Shown here piece by piece: positions 48,045 through 56,679 of a stretch of DNA of 64,000 nucleotides. The stretch comes from Bacteroidota bacterium. Its GTDB lineage: Bacteria; Bacteroidota; Bacteroidia; CAILMK01. Position 1 is the first letter of the stretch. Every line of letters starts with the position of its first letter. The notes under the pieces were generated by a model. That model had not been told where the DNA came from, made no database searches, and saw only the letters and a program-made list of their open reading frames with translations. Made by a program: the position numbers and the translations under genes. The stretch is taken from positions 29,910 to 93,909 of the forward strand of contig JABDBQ010000001.1 of the NCBI GenBank assembly GCA_013288555.1, in the 5' to 3' direction.

Positions 48045-50501
48045 TTGCGCCGGGTATTTGAATGGAATAAGAAAACATCAACTGAAATTTTGTCACCCAA
48101 AACAATAAAAATATTAGCCAATACGGCCTGGGTCATTTGCCTGCTGGTTGCCATAGTATTGGGTTTTAAAAACCTGAGAGAACCAGATATCTGGTGGCAA
48201 TTGCGTACAGGGGAATGGATTATCCAGCATCATACCGTCCCTTTTAAAGACATCTTTTCATTTACTTATGAAGGCACGCCATGGATCAATGTGAAATGGG
48301 GTTTTGAAGTGCTCATGCAATGCATGGCCTATATAGGAGGACCGGAATTTACGCCTGTATTGCAATGCATTGCAGATATTTTGATACTGGTTTTTGTTCT
48401 CAAAATCTACAATTTTTTCAGAAGAAATATTTTAGGAATTGATTCAAAATTACCATCTCCCACCATCCTGTTTTCAGCATTTTTATTACTGGTTATATGT
48501 GCTTTCCGTTTTATCGGCAGGCCTGAGATGGCAAGCCATGTGATGGCTGTTGTGTTCCTCTTTTTTATTCTGTCAGATCATTTCAAGTCGTCAAGAAAAA
48601 TCCTCTGGCTCATTCCATTACAGATCCTATGGGCGAATCTTCACGAGGCCTATGGTACAGGAACGGTAATGGTTGTAACAGCCGCGGTTGCAGCCTGGAT
48701 GGAATACTTCCTTCATGGTATGAATATCATGACGAAGCGAATGGAAGAAAAAAAGCCATCAAAGAATAAGAAAAAAGAACCGACCCCTGAATCTGTTGTT
48801 TCACCCAAACCAATAATGCCCAAGTGGTTATCCATTACAGCCATAGGAGTTATTCTTGCACCGGTTGTGCATCCTTACGGACTAACCATGATCACCCATC
48901 CATTTGAGATTTTTTCACAGGTCGAAAGCAATAAATTTACTTCTGAACTTCTCGGTTATATGGATCCCTTGTACTGGAACTGGGAAGCATATGCCAATAT
49001 TATCCTGTTTGGATTGGGATTAATCTTCCTGTTTTTGAAAACATCTTCCAATAAGGAGGTGAGATGGATTTTCTGGCCTGTAAATAGTTTCGGGTTAGCC
49101 TATTGTGCTATATTATTGTTGTTCTTTTACCTAAGTCTTACGGCATATCGGAATATTCCATTTTTCATTATAACTGTCATCCCATTGTTCGCTAATGGCT
49201 TGGATGTCATTTTTGTTTTTTTGAAAAAGCGCTTTGCCGGATTGAACAAGCAGGGATGGACTGTATTTTTTTATGGCGCATTGATCGTTTTGGGAGGTAT
49301 ATTTTATGTATCCATCACTACCGGAAAGTTTTATAAAGATTTGGAGCAAGGTCATGACAGCTATGGATTAAAAGTCAATGCTTTTGCAAATCCTATTGGC
49401 GCAGCTGATTATCTCCGGGACCACAACATTAAAGGCAATGGCTTTTCAGATTTTCTGGTATCATCATATTTGCTCTGGGACCTGAGGCCCGATTTCAAAA
49501 CCTTTATTGATCTCAGGGACCTCGACGTTTTTCCTGCAGATTTTTTTGAACATGTCAATCTCCTTGAAGTACAGCCCAAACTGATTGAGAATATTGACAA
49601 AGTAGCTCATTTTAAATATGCTGTTATCTTCCGTAGACAGTTTGAAGCCTTGCACAGTTACCTGGCGGCAAATCCTGATTGGAGAGGCGTTTATGCAGAT
49701 CCGGTTGCGGCTATTTATATCAAAAAGGACACAACCAATGCAGCGATAATGGCACTCTTTAATAATGTCAAAGGCGAAATTCCCTTTCACGCGCCACCCG
49801 TGCCTCATAATTCTTCTATTGCCCGAATTGTGTCTGAAATATTCTGGCCGGCATACAATCCCGATCAAACAGAAAAAGTTGATATCGATATTTTTGCGGC
49901 TGACTATTACAAATCAATTCATCATTATGAATCTGCGATTTCATTTGCCAAAAAAGCCGCGAACAACAATATATCCAATGGAGAAGCGGATGATATGCTG
50001 GGGAATATATACCTTGACTTAGCATCAGCCGATACTTCAAAATCCAAAAGAGAAAATGATTTTAATCTTGCCAACGAAGCCTTCAATAAAGCACTTGGTG
50101 AAAACAAAAAAGATGATGCAGCATATTTGGGGCTGGGTACCATAGCACTTTATACGGGTGACCCCATTGCAGCTGAATCTTCTTACATAGAGGCATTGAA
50201 ATATAATAGAGCAAACTATCTTACGTGGTGGGACCTTGCCAATTGCGAATCCAATCTGTGCGTCAGTGACCGACCCAATGCCATGAGCCATTTGCAGGAA
50301 CGACTGAAATACCTAAAAAAAGCCTATCATCTCAACCAGGACCAGCGGGTGCGATTCTATTTAGGGATCGTATACGGACAAACAGACGATTGCGATAACT
50401 GCCGTAAATATCTCGATGAGAATACGATGCGCTATCCCGGAATACCGGCATCAGACCGCAAACTGGCCAAAGAAATGCGACAGAATTGTGGGAAGGATTA
50501 G
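48045..50501 (+). CDS. Membrane protein with GT-C-like N-terminus and C-terminal TPR domain
   Basis: 818 residues with a TTG start. No in-frame ATG occurs early, so the start is uncertain. Residues about 30-440 hold ten or more helices, and the first periplasmic loop has the conserved motif DIWWQLRTGEWII ... FSFTYEGTPWINVKWG, known from Bacteroidota membrane proteins related to GT-C glycosyltransferases. A Lys-rich cytoplasmic insert is near residues 225-260 (KNKKKEPTPES). Residues about 620-818 are TPR-like helices (FNLANEAFNKALGENKKDDA, AYLGLGTIALYTGDPIAAES). Combining a polytopic membrane part and TPR is unusual. The sugar and acceptor are unknown. Confidence 0.65.
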   Translation: MRRVFEWNKKTSTEILSPKTIKILANTAWVICLLVAIVLGFKNLREPDIWWQLRTGEWIIQHHTVPFKDIFSFTYEGTPWINVKWGFEVLMQCMAYIGGPEFTPVLQCIADILILVFVLKIYNFFRRNILGIDSKLPSPTILFSAFLLLVICAFRFIGRPEMASHVMAVVFLFFILSDHFKSSRKILWLIPLQILWANLHEAYGTGTVMVVTAAVAAWMEYFLHGMNIMTKRMEEKKPSKNKKKEPTPESVVSPKPIMPKWLSITAIGVILAPVVHPYGLTMITHPFEIFSQVESNKFTSELLGYMDPLYWNWEAYANIILFGLGLIFLFLKTSSNKEVRWIFWPVNSFGLAYCAILLLFFYLSLTAYRNIPFFIITVIPLFANGLDVIFVFLKKRFAGLNKQGWTVFFYGALIVLGGIFYVSITTGKFYKDLEQGHDSYGLKVNAFANPIGAADYLRDHNIKGNGFSDFLVSSYLLWDLRPDFKTFIDLRDLDVFPADFFEHVNLLEVQPKLIENIDKVAHFKYAVIFRRQFEALHSYLAANPDWRGVYADPVAAIYIKKDTTNAAIMALFNNVKGEIPFHAPPVPHNSSIARIVSEIFWPAYNPDQTEKVDIDIFAADYYKSIHHYESAISFAKKAANNNISNGEADDMLGNIYLDLASADTSKSKRENDFNLANEAFNKALGENKKDDAAYLGLGTIALYTGDPIAAESSYIEALKYNRANYLTWWDLANCESNLCVSDRPNAMSHLQERLKYLKKAYHLNQDQRVRFYLGIVYGQTDDCDNCRKYLDENTMRYPGIPASDRKLAKEMRQNCGKD

Positions 50502-50506
50502 AATTG

Positions 50507-50555
50507 GCAGCCAGAGGCTGCAAGCTTGAGCATCCGTAGCCTGGAGGCTACGGAT
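50507..50555. terminator. Pair of hairpins between converging genes
   Basis: Stem one is GCAGCC-AGA-GGCTGC (50507-50521). Stem two is ATCCGTAGCC-TGGA-GGCTACGGAT (50532-50555). Neither has a T-run. They may terminate transcription from both sides or be REP-like elements. The 124-base gap otherwise holds a poly-AAATTTCCAAAT spacer. Confidence 0.55.
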
Positions 50556-50625
50556 AGCGGGAATATAGAAAGCTGCGTCAGCCCATTTTCAAATCTCCAA
50601 ATTTTCAAATTTCCAAATAGTCCCC

Positions 50626-51687
50626 TCACGCCACCGTCCACGTCTGATTCCCCTGGATTAAGGCATCAAGGTCACCCTCACCATACATCGTCTTCGCATG
50701 GGCTAACTGTTCATGAACCTGGTCGTTATAAGTAGGACGGTCATGGCTATAGAATACGCCAAACGGCCTTGGGAAATGGTTTTCAACGCTTGGGTCGTCA
50801 AACATCCGGCTTAACACAAATGCTTTGTAGGCGTCATGTTCGTCGTGCACCCATAGGTCATTTATAGAAAAGCTTTCTTCGTTCATATTCACGACCATAG
50901 GTTTACCATCTTTCAGTGCAATACCTTTGTCGTGGTTCTCACCAAAAACCAATGGCTGTCCGTGCTCTACAAAAATGGTTTCCAGCGGTTTGGTTTCTTT
51001 ATCAGTATAGATAAAAAAAGCGCCGTCATTATACACATTACAGTTCTGGTATATTTCTACCAAAGCCGTCCCTGTATGTTCTCCCGCTTTCATCAAAACA
51101 GCTTGCTGATGTTTGGGATCACGGTCCATCGTACGGGCTACAAAGCTCGCATCAGCCCCAAGGCTTAAGGCAATCGGGTTGAAGGGATGATCAACCGCAC
51201 CCATGGGTGTCGATTTGGTAATCTGTCCCGGTGTAGAAGTGGGAGAGTATTGGCCTTTGGTGAGACCATATATCTCATTGTTAAATAACAATACTTTCAC
51301 ATCCACATTTCTTCTGAGCAGATGGATAAAATGATTTCCCCCGATAGAAAGTGCATCCCCGTCACCGGTTACAATCCAGACATTCAGATCCGGACGGGCT
51401 GTTTTAAGTCCCGTGGCAATAGCAGGCGCACGACCATGAATGGAGTGGATGCCGTAGGTATTCAGATAGTATGGGAAGCGTGAAGAGCAGCCTATGCCCG
51501 ACACAAAAACGATCTTTTCTCTCGGGATATTCAGGGATGGAATAACAGTCTGCACCTGTTTCAGGATGGAATAATCACCGCAACCGGGGCACCAGCGGAC
51601 ATCCTGGTCGGTAGCCAGTTCTTTGGCCGTAAAGGGTTCGGAGTGGAATTCTGATTTTATAAAGTCAAGTATTTCTGTGCGTTTCAT
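50626..51687 (-). CDS. korB: 2-oxoacid:ferredoxin oxidoreductase, beta subunit
   Basis: 353 residues. The iron-sulfur and thiamine-diphosphate features of the KorB/PorB family are present: CPGCGDYSIL (Cys32 and Cys35), GIGCSSRFP, GDGDALSIGGNHFIHLLRR (TPP motif) and QNCNVYNDG (last Cys). With KorA it oxidises a 2-oxoacid, probably 2-oxoglutarate or pyruvate, reducing ferredoxin and forming acyl-CoA. Which acid cannot be told here. The gene starts 4 bases inside the end of korA (ATGA overlap), so the two are translated together. The separate korB plus fused korA layout is common in aerobic Bacteroidota. Confidence 0.92.
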   Translation of the reverse strand: MKRTEILDFIKSEFHSEPFTAKELATDQDVRWCPGCGDYSILKQVQTVIPSLNIPREKIVFVSGIGCSSRFPYYLNTYGIHSIHGRAPAIATGLKTARPDLNVWIVTGDGDALSIGGNHFIHLLRRNVDVKVLLFNNEIYGLTKGQYSPTSTPGQITKSTPMGAVDHPFNPIALSLGADASFVARTMDRDPKHQQAVLMKAGEHTGTALVEIYQNCNVYNDGAFFIYTDKETKPLETIFVEHGQPLVFGENHDKGIALKDGKPMVVNMNEESFSINDLWVHDEHDAYKAFVLSRMFDDPSVENHFPRPFGVFYSHDRPTYNDQVHEQLAHAKTMYGEGDLDALIQGNQTWTVA

Positions 51688-53546
51688 TTTCCGGGGTTTA
51701 GGATGCTTTTGATCTTATTCGTAATTTCTGAAACGGTAAATGGCAATCCCTGTATTTTATTCAACGACAGGGTATTGATCATATATCTGCTGCGAATGAG
51801 CATGGCCAGCTGGCCGCTGTTGTTTTCCGGGATCAAAACATGTTCAAATCCGGAAAGCAATTCGCCGAGATTGGATGGAAAAGGGTTGATATACCGCAAT
51901 TGCGCATGGCTCACTTCAATTCCTTCTGATCTAATGACATCACAGGCAGTTTTAATCGTGCCGAATGTGGATCCCCAGCCAAGTACCAGTATTTTTCCTT
52001 TTTCTGATCCGCTATCCAGGCGCTGTTCAGGGATATGATGGGCAATATTTGCAACTTTCTGAGCCCTGATCTGCACCATTTTTTCATGATTTATCGGGTC
52101 GTAAGAGATGTTTCCTGTTACATCCTCTTTTTCGATGCCGCCAATCCGGTTTTCGAAACCATGAACACCGGGCAATGCCCATTCGCGGACCAGGTTTTCG
52201 TCTCTTTTATAGGGTTGATATTTTTGATCATCCGCAGTCTTTGGTAATGCATATTTCGGCTTTATTTCCCTGAGATTTTCGGACAATGGAAATTTCCAGG
52301 GTTCTGTACTGCTTGATAAATAACCATCGCTAAGGAAGATCACAGGGGTCATGTGCTCTATCGCAATTCTTGTTGCCTCGTATATTCCCTCAAAACAATC
52401 TGCAGGCGATTGTGCAGCAATGACCGGTACCGGTGCTTCTCCGTGCCGGCCAAACATAGCGAGCAGCAGGTCAGACTGCTCTGTTTTGGTGGGCATTCCC
52501 GTTGATGGTCCCGCACGTTGCACATCTATAATGACTAAAGGTAATTCCAACATCATGGCCAGACCCATCGCTTCTGATTTCAGGTCTATACCAGGCCCTG
52601 ATGATGCCGTAACACCAAGGCTGCCCCCATATGAAGCACCTATAGCAGAACTTATCGCAGCAATTTCATCTTCGGCCTGGAACGTGATGGCCCCGAAATT
52701 CTTGAGTTTTGCCAGTTCATGCAGGATGTCTGAAGCCGGTGTAATAGGGTAGGAGCCATAAAACAATGGAATACCTGATTTCACCGAAGCCGCAACCAAT
52801 CCATAAGCAACAGCCTGGTTGCCTGTAATGCCCCGGTAGGTTCCGAGTTTCATGGGTGCGGGTTTTACCTCAAACCGGTTTACGAATATTTCCGCCGTAT
52901 CGCCATAATTATAGCCTATTCTCAAGGCTTTCACATTGGCATCGTGGATCTGTGGGTTCTTTGCGAATTTCTTTTCAATGAAATCCATGATCGGGTGAAT
53001 GGAACGATCATACATCCAGCAGATCAATCCCAATACAAACATGTTTTTGGAACGGTCCTGTTCTTTGGTCCCCAGTCCCAGGCTTTTGAGTCCTTCCTTT
53101 ATTAGTTTGTTTATCGGGATGATATATAATTTAAAACCTTCCACCACCTGGCTTTCCAGGGGATTTGCATCATCTGCATAGCCGGCAAGCCTCAGGTTTT
53201 TAGCGTCAAAACCATCTTCATTAGCTATAATGGTTCCACCTTTTTTCAGATTGGCGATATTCTTTTTCAGTGCAGCGGCATTCATCACCACCAGTACATC
53301 GCAATCATCACCGGGGGTATGTATTTCATGAGAGCCAAAATGGATCTGGAAACCCGAAACGCCGGGCAGTGTACCAACAGGGGCCCTGATTTCTGCAGGG
53401 AAATCCGGAAATGTTGCCAGGTCATTCTGCATCAGGGAAGTGGCCAGGGAAAACTCATTCCCGATCAACTGAATTCCATCTCCCGAATCTCCGGCAAACC
53501 GGATCACAACGTCATTTATTTCTATTAATTCTTTGGTAGCAGTCAT
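51684..53546 (-). CDS. korA: 2-oxoacid:acceptor oxidoreductase, fused gamma-alpha subunit
   Basis: 620 residues. The N-terminal 190 form the gamma (Rossmann) domain with RFAGDSGDGIQLIGNEF. The PFOR alpha domain follows from about residue 205 (GNQAVAYGLVAASVKSGIPL, FYGSYPITPASDILHELAKL), with a pyrimidine-binding/II domain ending at GFEHVLIPENNSGQLAMLIR. QAEDEIAAISSAIGASYGG is the conserved inner motif. This fusion is the usual KorA form. It overlaps korB by 4 bases. The gap upstream to purF carries two copies of a hairpin repeat (53578-53735). Confidence 0.92.
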   Translation of the reverse strand: MTATKELIEINDVVIRFAGDSGDGIQLIGNEFSLATSLMQNDLATFPDFPAEIRAPVGTLPGVSGFQIHFGSHEIHTPGDDCDVLVVMNAAALKKNIANLKKGGTIIANEDGFDAKNLRLAGYADDANPLESQVVEGFKLYIIPINKLIKEGLKSLGLGTKEQDRSKNMFVLGLICWMYDRSIHPIMDFIEKKFAKNPQIHDANVKALRIGYNYGDTAEIFVNRFEVKPAPMKLGTYRGITGNQAVAYGLVAASVKSGIPLFYGSYPITPASDILHELAKLKNFGAITFQAEDEIAAISSAIGASYGGSLGVTASSGPGIDLKSEAMGLAMMLELPLVIIDVQRAGPSTGMPTKTEQSDLLLAMFGRHGEAPVPVIAAQSPADCFEGIYEATRIAIEHMTPVIFLSDGYLSSSTEPWKFPLSENLREIKPKYALPKTADDQKYQPYKRDENLVREWALPGVHGFENRIGGIEKEDVTGNISYDPINHEKMVQIRAQKVANIAHHIPEQRLDSGSEKGKILVLGWGSTFGTIKTACDVIRSEGIEVSHAQLRYINPFPSNLGELLSGFEHVLIPENNSGQLAMLIRSRYMINTLSLNKIQGLPFTVSEITNKIKSILNPGK

Positions 53547-53577
53547 TTTAATTCTTAATGCAATTTTGAGTTTAAAG

Positions 53578-53735
53578 CATCTCTAAAAACTTCTTTTTTT
53601 TCGCCTCATCCTTTGTCCTTCTCCCAAGGAGAAGGGTATAAGGTAGTTTTTAGAGATGCTCTAAAAACTTCTTTTTTTCGCTCATCCTCTGTCCTTCTCC
53701 CAAGGAGAAGGGTATAAGGTAGTTTTTAGAGATGC
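53578..53735. repeat. Two tandem copies of the GCATCTCT hairpin repeat
   Basis: Copy 1 spans 53578-53659 and copy 2 spans about 53658-53735. Outer arms are GCATCTCTAAAAACT and AGTTTTTAGAGATGC, with an inner palindrome CCTTCTCC-CAA-GGAGAAGG. The first base groups of copy 2 are shortened. The pair lies between korA and purF. A related copy is at 23680-23767 and a core at 421-439. Confidence 0.85.
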
Positions 53736-53806
53736 TCTAAACTTTAACGTTACAATATTTAATCTTCTCGCGAAGCCATTCCCAAATTTTCAAATTCCCA
53801 AATAGC

Positions 53807-55693
53807 TCAGTAAGCCCTCTCGTCCCGGTTTTCTATATAATTGATGAAAGACCTGTTGGATACTTTATTGCCTCCCGGTGTGGGATAATTGCCCGTAAAA
53901 TACCAATCGCCTTTATGTTCCGGACTTGCCTGATGCAGGTTTTCAACCGTCTGATATATGATTTGTACTTCAGCATTTACACTTTCCGACTTAAGGAGTT
54001 CACCAATTTTTGTACTGATCTGGTCATCGGTAAACCCGGCATATATCTCTTTCACAAAATTGGGAGCATCTTTATTTGCAGCATTTTCTTTGCATTTCAG
54101 GTACACTTCCTGGAGCAAATTCTCTGTTCCATTGTCCTTATGCAAGGCTATTGCGGCTTTAAAAGCAATAAAATCACCCAGCTTGCTCATATCTATTCCA
54201 TAACAATCCGGGAACCTGATCTGTGGTGCTGATGATACAATAACGATTTTTTTAGGCCCCAAACGATCCAGAATCCTGAGGATGCTGTTTCTCAAGGTTG
54301 TGCCGCGTACAATAGAGTCATCTATTACCACCAGGCTGTCAGTACCCGGCTTTACGATCCCATACGTCGTATCATATACATGCGAAACGAGGTCTTTACG
54401 CTGGGTATCTGCTGTAATAAAAGTACGCAGTTTTGCATCTTTAACGGCTATTTTTTCAATTCTTGGCTTGAGGGCAAGCAGTTCATCCAGTTCTCCGTTG
54501 CTGATATTGCCTTCTTTTATCCTGAGTTTTTTGTACTGGTTCAGATAGTCGCCCAGGGCTTCCGTCATACCAATATACGATACTTCAGCCGTATTGGGGA
54601 TATATGAGAATACCGTATTTTTAAGATCATGACCGATAGATGAGAGGACAGCCGGCGTGATAAGTCTGCCAAGTTCCTTGCGTTCATGATAGATGTCTTT
54701 ATCAGTGCCCCTCGAGAAGTAAATCCTTTCGAAAGAGCACTGCCTTATTTCTTTTTCCTCAAGAATTCTGGTTTCTGTTACTGTACCGTCTTTCTTGATA
54801 ATGAGGGCATGTCCGGGTTTAACGGGCTTAATCTGATCATAATCCACATTAAATGCAGTCTTGATTGGGGGACGTTCAGAAGTCACCACCACCATTTCAT
54901 CATCTTCATACCAGAATGCCGGCCTGATGCCATTAGGGTCACGCAAAACAAAGGCATCTCCATGGCCGATAAGTCCTGCCATAACATAACCACCGTCAAA
55001 TTGCCTGGCTGATTTCTGTAAAATAGAGGCTACGTCCAGTTCTTTTGAAATGATATTCTGGGTATGTTCGCCGCTATAACCGTCTTTTTTTAGCTTTTCA
55101 TAGAGTTCATCCACATTCTGATCCAGGTAGTGCCCTATTTTTTCCATCACAGTAATGGTGTCGGTATGGTTTAAGGGATGCTGGCCCAATTCGATGAGTT
55201 TTTGAAACAGCTCATCATTATTGGTCAGGTTAAAGTTTCCCGCCAGAACCAGGTTTTTACTCATTCTGTTGTTTTCCCTCAAAAATGGGTGGCAATAAGA
55301 CATTCCGCTACTGCTGTGGGTAGCATATCTTAAATGTCCGAGCAATAATTCTCCCATAAAAGGAGCACCGGAAAGCCTCGAAAATTCTTCATGACCTTCG
55401 GCATCCAGGAATTTACTTTCAAGGAGCTGCTCATGAATTTTGTTGAATATGAGAGAAATAGCATTAGAAGAATCGGAACGCTCCCTGAAAATAAAAGGAA
55501 CTCCCGGTTCAGCATCCAGTTTCAGAGAAACCACACCGGCTCCGTCCTGCCCCCTGTTATGCTGCTTTTCCATAAGCAGGTACAGTTTGTTCAGTCCGTA
55601 CAGGCTGCTGCCGTATTTGTCTTCGTAGTAAGAAAGCTCTTTTTTGAGCCTGATCAGCGCGATACCGCACTCATGTTTTATCTCGTCACTCAT
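53807..55693 (-). CDS. purF: Amidophosphoribosyltransferase-like protein PurF
   Basis: 628 residues from the ATG at 55693 (MSDEIKHECGIALI). The class II glutaminase Cys follows 9 residues in, as expected. RGQDGAGVV (near residue 49), HLRYATHSSSG (near 123) and the PRPP loop VVIDDSIVRGTTLR (near 445) are all present. It starts purine synthesis, making phosphoribosylamine from PRPP and glutamine. It is about 120 residues longer than E. coli PurF, including extra text in the glutaminase half and a C-terminal region ending YFTGNYPTPGG. A second frame to 55714 overlaps the -7 box and is unlikely. Confidence 0.9.
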   Translation of the reverse strand: MSDEIKHECGIALIRLKKELSYYEDKYGSSLYGLNKLYLLMEKQHNRGQDGAGVVSLKLDAEPGVPFIFRERSDSSNAISLIFNKIHEQLLESKFLDAEGHEEFSRLSGAPFMGELLLGHLRYATHSSSGMSYCHPFLRENNRMSKNLVLAGNFNLTNNDELFQKLIELGQHPLNHTDTITVMEKIGHYLDQNVDELYEKLKKDGYSGEHTQNIISKELDVASILQKSARQFDGGYVMAGLIGHGDAFVLRDPNGIRPAFWYEDDEMVVVTSERPPIKTAFNVDYDQIKPVKPGHALIIKKDGTVTETRILEEKEIRQCSFERIYFSRGTDKDIYHERKELGRLITPAVLSSIGHDLKNTVFSYIPNTAEVSYIGMTEALGDYLNQYKKLRIKEGNISNGELDELLALKPRIEKIAVKDAKLRTFITADTQRKDLVSHVYDTTYGIVKPGTDSLVVIDDSIVRGTTLRNSILRILDRLGPKKIVIVSSAPQIRFPDCYGIDMSKLGDFIAFKAAIALHKDNGTENLLQEVYLKCKENAANKDAPNFVKEIYAGFTDDQISTKIGELLKSESVNAEVQIIYQTVENLHQASPEHKGDWYFTGNYPTPGGNKVSNRSFINYIENRDERAY

Positions 55694-55711
55694 CCTTTGG
55701 GATTCAAGGTG

Positions 55712-55744
55712 CAAAATTACGGAATATTAAGGACAAGGCTGCAA
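55712..55744 (-). promoter_or_regulatory. Promoter of purF
   Basis: Minus-strand TAATTTTG (55712-55719) matches TAnnTTTG, and a TTG lies 22 bases further upstream (55742-55744). The ATG at 55693 is 18 bases beyond the box. Confidence 0.55.
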
Positions 55745-55790
55745 TGGGGAAATGGCGAAAGCCTTTTTCAGATATTAATAAAAATCGGAT

Positions 55791-55993
55791 AGCCCTGAAA
55801 GGGCGAAATATATCAGCGGAGGGTGGAGCCCTTCGAAAAAGATATATATATATATGAATAGCCCTGAAAGGGCAATATAGTTTTGTTAGCATACCCTTAA
55901 TATTTTTATTGTGCCCCTTCAGGGCTATATTTAATTCGATATTGTTGTCACAGGGCTTCACCCTGTGTTAATATATCACGCCCCTTCAGGGCT
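55791..55993. repeat. Palindromic repeat array (AGCCCTGAAAGGGC family)
   Basis: Two copies of AGCCCTGAAAGGGC (55791-55804 and 55860-55873), two related copies in the opposite orientation, GCCCCTTCAGGGCT (55913-55926 and 55980-55993), and one hairpin CACAGGG-CTTCA-CCCTGTG (55949-55967). This family is abundant in Bacteroidota spacers. The 360-base gap between purF and the DUF4920-like gene contains nothing else. Confidence 0.85.
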
Positions 55994-56072
55994 AAAACGA
56001 AAAACGATTTATAAAAAAATATGTCCAGAAAGTTATAGGACATTTAGAATTTTACAGAAGTGGATAAATTTT

Positions 56073-56540
56073 TTACCGGATTATAACGCCTTTGGCATTG
56101 AACGCCAGGGTAACATCCGGTTCTGATTCGGAAACTGATCTTCCGGAATCGCCCCTGTAGCCGGGAAGTATTTTCTCAGATGTCGTATCAATATAAGCTT
56201 TACCCTCTATAATGGCTGTTTTGCCTGTCGCGTCTTTGGGAATGGATACATTCATATTATTCATCTTCACAATCATACAGGTGCCATCCTGCATATCCAT
56301 TTTCAGTTCACAGGTTTTGTCGGGGCAAATCCCGATCACCTCACCTTTTACTTTGGTCTCCATCTCTGTAGCATTGCCGAGTTTGTCTTTCAGCTCGCCG
56401 CAATCGATGGCACCATCCTCATTAATACGCTGCCCGATATAGATAGGTTTGCCAAAGCTGGTATCGGCAACAGGCTGGTTACTGCAGCTGACCATAGCTA
56501 ACGATGTAAATATCAATAATATGTAATATATGCGACTCAT
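56073..56540 (-). CDS. DUF4920-like lipoprotein
   Basis: 155 residues from the ATG at 56540 (MSRIYYILLIFTSLAMVSC-SN), a clean lipobox. A longer upstream frame is not supported. The body contains VKGEVIGICPDKTCELKMDM, a CxxxxC segment like that of DUF4920 proteins (VC...GCWM), then a small beta domain ending AFNAKGVIIR. DUF4920 proteins are periplasmic, with no known activity. The gene is isolated between the repeat array and the giant T9SS gene. Confidence 0.75.
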   Translation of the reverse strand: MSRIYYILLIFTSLAMVSCSNQPVADTSFGKPIYIGQRINEDGAIDCGELKDKLGNATEMETKVKGEVIGICPDKTCELKMDMQDGTCMIVKMNNMNVSIPKDATGKTAIIEGKAYIDTTSEKILPGYRGDSGRSVSESEPDVTLAFNAKGVIIR

Positions 56541-56679
56541 TGAATTGAACACACTTATAAAATAACCTATACGTAAAACGCCAACCCCCCGGTTTTTGTT
56601 TCGGCGCAAGATAGGATTTTTTTTGGGATGTTATGTTGGAACCAGGTTTTGCACCATCCTGAGTGATATCAGTGCGCAT

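Noticed and set aside
50526..50735. 69-codon frame across the spacer after the GT-C/TPR gene
   Set aside because: It reads through the hairpin pair and into the end of korB and has no gene-like pattern.
55791..55993. Possible CRISPR array or attachment site
   Set aside because: Units occur in both orientations with irregular gaps, matching a known dispersed palindrome family.
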